Shown: piece after piece, positions 59,675 through 64,000 of the stretch
Layout of the letters: each line of letters opens with the position of its first letter
Position numbering within the stretch: the stretch's first letter is position 1
Assembly (NCBI GenBank): GCA_003388555.1
Contig: QQVD01000058.1
Coordinates: 103,667 to 167,666, forward strand
Reading direction: 5' to 3'
DNA: 64,000 bases
Source of the DNA: Acidobacteriota bacterium
GTDB taxonomy: Bacteria; Acidobacteriota; Thermoanaerobaculia; Multivoradales; Multivoraceae
Translations under genes and position numbers: made by a program
Notes under the pieces: generated by a model
Told to the model about the DNA's origin: nothing
The model's database searches: none
What the model saw: the letters and a program-made list of their open reading frames with translations, nothing else

Positions 59675-60762
59675 GCGGGGTCTCCGTTCTCGGCGCCGTC
59701 ACGGCGCCACCAGGTTTCCAGATCGCCGGCCACCAGGGCGTCGCGGGCGCGCAGCAGCAGGCCGGCGCGACGGCCCTCGGTCGGCGCCAGCGGCAGCTGG
59801 GCGACGCCGATGAGGCGGCGGATCACCTCGATCCCCGAGTAGCGGGCGACGAGACTCTCGTCGCGCTGCGCCACGCCTGCCGTCTCGAGCAGAGCCCACA
59901 CCAGGTCCCGCGACTGACCGGCGACCACCAGGTGCGCCGTGGCGACGCCGAGGTCGAGCTCGGGGTCGCCGTAGTGGCAGAACTCCGGGTCGATCACCCG
60001 CACGCCGCTCTTCGCGGTGCGCAGCCAGCTGCCCGGGAAGAAGTCGCCGTGCACCAGGCACGGGCCGTCGGCGAGGTAGCGCTGCCCCAGCTCCGCGGCG
60101 CGTTGGGCGACCGCCGGGTCGGCCTGCAGCACCGCGGCGGCGGCACCCAGACCCGCCTCGTGAGGCTCGAGGTCGAGACCGTTGCCGGGGCTCAGCGGGA
60201 TGACGAAGAGGTGCTCGTGATTGAGGCCGCGCATGGCGCGATTGAGCAGCACCTCGTCGACCGCCTTGCCGAGCTCGACCCGCGTGCCCTGGTGCAGCGC
60301 CGCCAGGTAGGCGCCGAGCGAACGCGCCTCGTCGAGCGAGAGCTCGCCATCGGCATAGAGAGTCGAGAGATCCTCGCTGTCCTCGCCGAGGTCCTCGAGC
60401 GCCAGGCAGCGCGAGTCGGCGTCGGCTCCGAGCAGGCGCGGCATGCGGCTGGCGACCTCGGGGATCTCCGTGATCCGCTCGTAGAAGGCCTGCTCGACGA
60501 GCGCCCGGTCGAGCGGCGCCGCGATCTGGTCGTACTTCTCCACCCACGGCCGCGACTGCTTGACGATCAGGGTGCGCCGGTCGGTGTGCACCCGCAGGGT
60601 CAGGTTCATGTTCCCTTCGCCGGCACGCGAGCAGCCGAGGAAGGTCTCGCCCTCCTCGAGCCAGCCGAGGCCGCGCAGGTGGTCCTCCACCCGCCGCGGC
60701 TCGGTGAGCTCGAGCAGCGGGAAGTCGGGGTGCTTGCGGCGGAAGCGTTGGCGCAGATCCAT
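59671..60762 (-). CDS. APH-family kinase, methylthioribose kinase-like
   Basis: 363 residues, cytosolic. Kinase-like fold: 'GEGNMNLTLRVHTDRRTLIV' then 'KQSRPWVEKYDQ' (nucleotide loop and Lys), 'CLALEDLGEDSEDLS', the catalytic 'LVHGDFFPGSWLRT' and the metal-binding 'VRVIDPEFCHYGDPELDLG'. The VKQ-P segment and 'IDPEF.YG' strongly recall MtnK (5-methylthioribose kinase), though choline or homoserine kinase relatives remain possible. The GTGA overlap with a nucleoside hydrolase suggests a salvage pair. It begins 6 bp after the sulfotransferase-like gene. Confidence 0.8.
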   Translation of the reverse strand: MDLRQRFRRKHPDFPLLELTEPRRVEDHLRGLGWLEEGETFLGCSRAGEGNMNLTLRVHTDRRTLIVKQSRPWVEKYDQIAAPLDRALVEQAFYERITEIPEVASRMPRLLGADADSRCLALEDLGEDSEDLSTLYADGELSLDEARSLGAYLAALHQGTRVELGKAVDEVLLNRAMRGLNHEHLFVIPLSPGNGLDLEPHEAGLGAAAAVLQADPAVAQRAAELGQRYLADGPCLVHGDFFPGSWLRTAKSGVRVIDPEFCHYGDPELDLGVATAHLVVAGQSRDLVWALLETAGVAQRDESLVARYSGIEVIRRLIGVAQLPLAPTEGRRAGLLLRARDALVAGDLETWWRRDGAENGDPA

Positions 60763-60768
60763 CGCCGG

Positions 60769-61518
60769 CTACCGCAGCCTCTCCGCCGCCAGCTCCTGGT
60801 AGAGCGGCTCGGCCTCGGCGAGCACGCCGCGCAGCCGCTCGGGCACCGGGATGCCCTTGGGCTCGTACTTCTGGAAGCCGGTCGAGCGCTCGACCGCGTC
60901 GTACCAGTGCTCGGCCCAGACCCCGTCGGTGACGCGGCGGCCGGGCTCCCACGCGAGCATCGAGGGCACGTACTCGACATCGAGCGCCTCACACACCGCC
61001 GACAGGATCGCCTCGGGATCGCCCAGCACGTCGACGGTGTCGACGATCGGCGGCCGGTGACCGCGCCGCAGCATGCGACGATGGATCTCGACCTGCTGCG
61101 GCAGGCCGGTGTCCTCGAGGCGCGGCTCCGGCAGCACCTGCATCAGCGAGGTCAGCATCTCGCGCGGCTCCCGGATCAGGAACATGTGGCGCACGTCGTC
61201 ACGGTCGAGCCAGTAGCGCGGCACGTCCGGCAGCAGGTGGTGGCTCATCTGCTTCTGGTACCAGATCGGCTTGCCGCCAGGCACCGGGCCGGTCAGCCAC
61301 TCCACCACCTTCTCGGCGTCGCTCTCGTGGTGGGCGAGGATCTCCTCACGCCCCGGGTGGTCCAGGCCGTGCTCCAGCAGGTAGTGCGCGTAGAGCGGCT
61401 CGTCGCACACCGCGGTGTCGCCGCGTGCCTCCCACGAGCGCATCATCGCGGTGGAGATGTTGCGCGGCCCGGACCAGCAGAGGATGCGCAGGGCCCGAGC
61501 CTTTTCGGTGTTCGTCAT
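60769..61518 (-). CDS. Sulfotransferase-like protein
   Basis: 249 residues. 'RILCWSGPRNISTAMMRSWE' is a P-loop like the 5'-phosphosulfate loop of PAPS-dependent sulfotransferases, and 'VRHMFLIREPREMLTSL' corresponds to the 3'-phosphate-binding strand and Arg/Ser helix. This subgroup is often annotated as sulfotransferase-like or branched-chain-aminotransferase-like; no PLP site is visible, so the latter label is misleading. Acceptor unknown. It is the first gene of a minus-strand run that continues through the kinase, nucleoside hydrolase and DUF418 genes. Confidence 0.8.
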   Translation of the reverse strand: MTNTEKARALRILCWSGPRNISTAMMRSWEARGDTAVCDEPLYAHYLLEHGLDHPGREEILAHHESDAEKVVEWLTGPVPGGKPIWYQKQMSHHLLPDVPRYWLDRDDVRHMFLIREPREMLTSLMQVLPEPRLEDTGLPQQVEIHRRMLRRGHRPPIVDTVDVLGDPEAILSAVCEALDVEYVPSMLAWEPGRRVTDGVWAEHWYDAVERSTGFQKYEPKGIPVPERLRGVLAEAEPLYQELAAERLR

Positions 61519-61529
61519 GCGGGCTTAGC

Positions 61530-61557
61530 TTGACCGCCACTCACTGCGCTGTAAACC
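61530..61557 (+). promoter_or_regulatory. Possible promoter for the DUF1801 gene
   Basis: TTGACC (5 of 6 to the -35 consensus), 16 bp, then TAAACC (3 of 6), ending 10 nt before ATG 61568, so any leader would be only a few bases. The 49-bp divergent gap leaves little other room. Confidence 0.3.
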
Positions 61558-61567
61558 TGCTGAGCCT

Positions 61568-61993
61568 ATGGCCAAGTCACAGAACAAGACCGTCGCGACC
61601 GACGCCAGTGTCGATGCCTTCCTGTCCCAGCAGGGACCCGAGCGCGAGGCGGACTGCCGCGAGCTGGTGGAGCTGATGTCGAAGGTGACGGGTGAGCCGC
61701 CGAAGATGTGGGGCAGCTCGATCGTCGGCTTCGGCACCTACCACTACCGGTACGAGTCGGGGCGCGAGGGCGACTTCATGGAGGTCGGTTTCTCGCCGCG
61801 CAAGGCGGCGCTGACGCTCTACATCATGTCGGGCTTCGACGGTGCTCCGGAGCTGATGGAGAAGCTCGGCAGGTACAAGACCGGCAAGTCGTGCCTCTAC
61901 GTCAAGAAGCTCGACGACGTGCACCGGCCGACGCTGAAGAAGCTGGTGCAGCGCTCAGTGAAGTACATCCGTGAGAAGTACCCGGACGCCTGA
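61568..61993 (+). CDS. DUF1801 (YdhG-like) protein
   Basis: 141 residues. 'DAFLSQQGPEREADCRELVE', 'KMWGSSIVGFGTYHYRYESG', 'FMEVGFSPRKAALTLYIMSG' and 'GKSCLYVKKLDDVHRPTLKK' are the conserved blocks of DUF1801, a small alpha/beta fold related to YdhG/iron-chaperone-like proteins; biochemical role unknown. Cytosolic, single gene, converging on the CPXCG gene 27 bp away and diverging from the sulfotransferase-like gene. Confidence 0.92.
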   Translation: MAKSQNKTVATDASVDAFLSQQGPEREADCRELVELMSKVTGEPPKMWGSSIVGFGTYHYRYESGREGDFMEVGFSPRKAALTLYIMSGFDGAPELMEKLGRYKTGKSCLYVKKLDDVHRPTLKKLVQRSVKYIREKYPDA

Positions 61994-62020
61994 ACCTTCC
62001 CTGCGCTTCGCGGCAGGCGG

Positions 62021-62242
62021 CTACTCGCGCTCGACCGCGACGGAAGCCGCGCCCTCCGAGTCGTATTCGACGACGATCACGCAGGGGTGGCAGCACACCC
62101 AGCAGTCCTCGACGTAGCGCTGGCGCGCGCCGCCCGAGGGATCGAGGTCGATTTGCATAGGCTCGAAGCACCACGGGCAGGTCGCCACGACCTCGTCGAG
62201 CTGGTCGGACTCGAAGTACTCGTCCCGCCTTCGGTCGCTCAC
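62021..62242 (-). CDS. CPXCG-motif zinc-ribbon protein (small)
   Basis: 73 residues from GTG 62242. 'VATCPWCFEPMQIDLD' and 'RYVEDCWVCCHPCVIVVEYD' are the two Cys pairs of CPXCG small proteins, a probable zinc ribbon; here the first pair is CPWC and the second region carries an extra Cys (CWVCCHPC). Function unknown in the family. The GTG overlaps the TauE gene stop (GTGA), so it is co-translated. Easy to miss because the frame is open far upstream. Confidence 0.85.
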   Translation of the reverse strand: MSDRRRDEYFESDQLDEVVATCPWCFEPMQIDLDPSGGARQRYVEDCWVCCHPCVIVVEYDSEGAASVAVERE

Positions 62243-63045
62243 AGCGCGTCCCAGAACAGCTTGACCGCGAAGACGACGATGGTGACGGTGACCACGCGCT
62301 GCAGCCAGGCGTGGCCCTTGAGCACGGTCAGGCGCACGCCGATCAGCGCCCCGGCGACGCTGCCGATGCCGTGCACCAGGCCGGGAGCCCAGAGGATCTT
62401 GCCGCCCCAGGCGAACAGGGCCAGTGAGACGACGGTGAAGCAGAGCACCGCGAGCATCTTCACCGCGTTGCCACGCACCAGGTCGAGCCCGGCCAGCGTG
62501 GTGACCGCGAGCACCAGGAAGCCGACGCCGGCCTGCACGAAGCCGCCGTAGACGCCGACGACGAAGAAGCCGGCGGCGAGCCAGCCGACGTGCAGCGCGC
62601 GGCGCGGGGCGGCTTCGGACCCCGGCTCCTCGCCACCACCCGCGCGGTCGCCGCTCCACAACGTCCACAGGGTGACCACCACCATCAGCACCGCGAGCAC
62701 GCGCTGGAAGGCGCCGTCGCTGATCCACAGCGCCGCCAGAGTGCCGAGCACCGCACCCAGGGTCGCCGGCACCGCGGCCCAGGTGAGAGCCCGCAGGTCG
62801 AGCGCACCGTGACGGCGAAAGCCCACGGTCGCGGCGATGCACTGCAGCAGGATCGCCACCCGGTTGGTGCCGTTGGCGACCACCGGCGGCATGCCGAGGA
62901 AGATCAGCACCGGCAGGCTGAGGAACGAGCCGCCGCCTGCGATCGTGTTGATGACGCCGGAGACCAGTCCAACGACCATCAACAGGATGTAGTGCAGCGG
63001 CTCGAGCGCGAGTCCGGCGGCCTCAGAAACGCTCGAGGAACTCAC
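62239..63045 (-). CDS. TauE/SafE-family membrane exporter
   Basis: 268 residues, about eight hydrophobic helices in two halves. 'VSGVINTIAGGGSFLSLPVL' and its internal counterpart 'YGGFVQAGVGFLVLAVTTLA' are the duplicated signature of TauE/SafE (sulfite/sulfoacetate or other anion exporters). 'NGTNRVAILLQCIAATVGFR' is also conserved. GTG start without a clear ribosome site; the start lies inside the last 23 bp of the DUF1499 gene, and the stop overlaps the CPXCG gene. Substrate not predictable. Confidence 0.92.
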   Translation of the reverse strand: MSSSSVSEAAGLALEPLHYILLMVVGLVSGVINTIAGGGSFLSLPVLIFLGMPPVVANGTNRVAILLQCIAATVGFRRHGALDLRALTWAAVPATLGAVLGTLAALWISDGAFQRVLAVLMVVVTLWTLWSGDRAGGGEEPGSEAAPRRALHVGWLAAGFFVVGVYGGFVQAGVGFLVLAVTTLAGLDLVRGNAVKMLAVLCFTVVSLALFAWGGKILWAPGLVHGIGSVAGALIGVRLTVLKGHAWLQRVVTVTIVVFAVKLFWDAL

Positions 63046-63817
63046 GGATGCGTGCCGCGTTGACGCCGAGGTCGCTGCGGCCCACCCGCGACGTCGAGCG
63101 CACGTCGACGATCGAGCCGACCACCGGCGGCTGCGGCGCGACGGCGGGCGGCGCCTCCCCGACCTCGACCTCCTGCGCCGGCGTCTCGGCGACCGGCGAG
63201 GCGCCGTAGACCGGACGCACCCGCACCACGACGTCGTCGACGAAGCGGAAGACGCCGGAAGTGTCGGTGGCCTCGAGCAGGCCGGCCTCGGTGTCGGTGC
63301 GCACGACGTCCCAGCCGAGATTGGTGGCGACGACGCCGGCCCGCACCAGCGCGTCTCCCGGCTTCAGGTCGGTGACCAGGCTGTCGAGGCTGCCGTAGTG
63401 CTGCCGGTGCAGCTCGAGGTCGCCGTCCTCGCCGTGCGGGAAGGTGAGATCGCGCCTGGCGTTCGCCGGGTCCTCGGCCAGGGCCCTGAACTGCGGCGGG
63501 TCGTCGACGTCGGTGGTGACGTCGTGGATCGCCGGCGCGTCGGGCGGCCGCAAGAAGAGGGGCACCACCAGCAGCAGCATGGCGCCGAGCGCCAGCCCGG
63601 CCACGGCGCGCGGCGCGGCGCCCTTCTCGCGCCAGTTCACCCAGCAACCGATCAGTCCGGTGACGAGGGCAGCGAGCCCGAACGGCAGGTGCAGCGAGAA
63701 GAGGGCGAAGCCGAACAGCGGCGGCAGAATGCCGAAGCGTGCGAGGAGCGGCCCCAACACCAGGCAGACCAGTCCCGCGATGGCGACGTAGAAGGCGGCG
63801 CGACCGATGCGTTTCAT
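63023..63817 (-). CDS. DUF1499 membrane protein
   Basis: 264 residues. Three hydrophobic helices in the first ~100 residues ('AAFYVAIAGLVCLVLGPLLA', 'LHLPFGLAALVTGLIGCWVN', 'AVAGLALGAMLLLVVPLFL'), then a DUF1499 domain starting at 'PAIHDVTTDVDDPPQFRAL' and ending with 'SIVDVRSTSRVGRSDLGVN'. An Ala/Pro/Glu-rich insert interrupts DUF1499 near residue 205. Function unknown. ATG 63817 sits 8 nt after a GATAAT box on the same strand, so the mRNA may be leaderless. Confidence 0.9.
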   Translation of the reverse strand: MKRIGRAAFYVAIAGLVCLVLGPLLARFGILPPLFGFALFSLHLPFGLAALVTGLIGCWVNWREKGAAPRAVAGLALGAMLLLVVPLFLRPPDAPAIHDVTTDVDDPPQFRALAEDPANARRDLTFPHGEDGDLELHRQHYGSLDSLVTDLKPGDALVRAGVVATNLGWDVVRTDTEAGLLEATDTSGVFRFVDDVVVRVRPVYGASPVAETPAQEVEVGEAPPAVAPQPPVVGSIVDVRSTSRVGRSDLGVNAARIREFLERF

Positions 63818-63825
63818 GAAGCGAA

Positions 63826-63831
63826 ATTATC
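63826..63831 (-). promoter_or_regulatory. Possible -10 box for the DUF1499-TauE-CPXCG operon
   Basis: GATAAT (minus strand) ends 8 nt before the DUF1499 ATG; transcription would begin at or next to the A of ATG. The -35 position, 17 bp upstream, reads TCCACG (weak). The remaining 63832-64000 shows no other feature I can support. Confidence 0.3.
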
Positions 63832-64000
63832 ACGCTCGCCGTCGGGCACGTGGACCCGGCCGGATCTGGCCTCGGCACGTCGAGGCACGACGGAGGACCA
63901 GGCCATGGCGTCGCCGGACTCGTTGACACACCCGCGAGCCGCACGGCGAAGCGGGGATCGCCCGAGGGACGGCGAAGCTCAGGGACTGGTCGCAGACCAG

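Noticed and set aside
60769..61518. Branched-chain aminotransferase label for the sulfotransferase-like protein
   Set aside because: No PLP-binding Lys motif is visible; the P-loop and 'IREPREM' segment are sulfotransferase-type.

Overview
The window is about 70 % G+C, gene-dense, and reads as chromosomal DNA of a Gram-negative bacterium. It encodes an outer-membrane DUF5916 barrel, an MlaD-type lipoprotein and several secreted lipoproteins. My inference is a high-GC Acidobacteriota lineage, possibly Thermoanaerobaculia-like. The grounds are DUF5916 proteins, a 'SDGTxxGT'-repeat secreted protein, a giant beta-helix protein with an 'F-DGF-AWS' C-terminus, and ECF sigma/anti-sigma/CHAT clusters. 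No rRNA, tRNA, IS element, prophage or CRISPR array was seen.

Layout. 1-4984: 3' end of an MFS transporter, a glutathione-S-transferase-like protein, a DUF5916 outer-membrane protein and a secreted hypothetical, separated by GGGGTCA and GCCTTCY heptanucleotide arrays. 5079-8098: an ECF sigma factor translationally coupled to a membrane-anchored von Willebrand A protein. 8236-12804: one 1,522-residue chain carrying all four acetyl/acyl-CoA carboxylase parts in the unusual order CT-alpha, CT-beta, biotin carboxylase, biotinyl domain. 12971-22190: a hypothetical, an alpha/beta hydrolase, and an envelope group (LTA-synthase-like sulfatase, S9 peptidase lipoprotein, GT39 glycosyltransferase, SGNH protein). 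22320-27317: a cobalt-type nitrile hydratase operon (beta, alpha, His-tailed accessory protein) coupled to an alpha-methylacyl-CoA racemase-family enzyme and an MCE lipoprotein, then a flavin reductase and a STAS protein. 27335-34413: argG diverging from the 2-oxoglutarate dehydrogenase set sucA-sucB-lpdA, with a readable promoter and a structured leader. 34414-38204: a second repeat locus and a frameshifted secreted repeat protein. 38261-39649: an SDR reductase and an EthD-domain protein.

39817-50024 holds a 1,932-residue secreted beta-helix/lamin-tail protein, an ECF sigma factor and its zinc-finger anti-sigma factor. Convergent to these, and overlapping the anti-sigma gene, is a TPR-CHAT (caspase-like) protein. 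50219-63817 is mostly minus strand: an OB-fold protein, two coupled amidohydrolase genes with three amidohydrolase domains of which only one keeps the metal ligands, a GNAT acetyltransferase, a signal-less BtuF-like binding protein, a DUF418 membrane protein, a nucleoside-hydrolase lipoprotein, an MtnK-like kinase, a sulfotransferase-like protein, a DUF1801 protein (plus strand), and a CPXCG/TauE/DUF1499 group.

The most unusual items are the permuted single-chain carboxylase, the nitrile hydratase-racemase operon with its His-rich metal tail, the two sigma-factor modules (VWA-linked and CHAT-adjacent), and the heptanucleotide arrays that begin at or inside the stop codons of four genes. All functional statements rest on motif recognition by eye; no database search was run.
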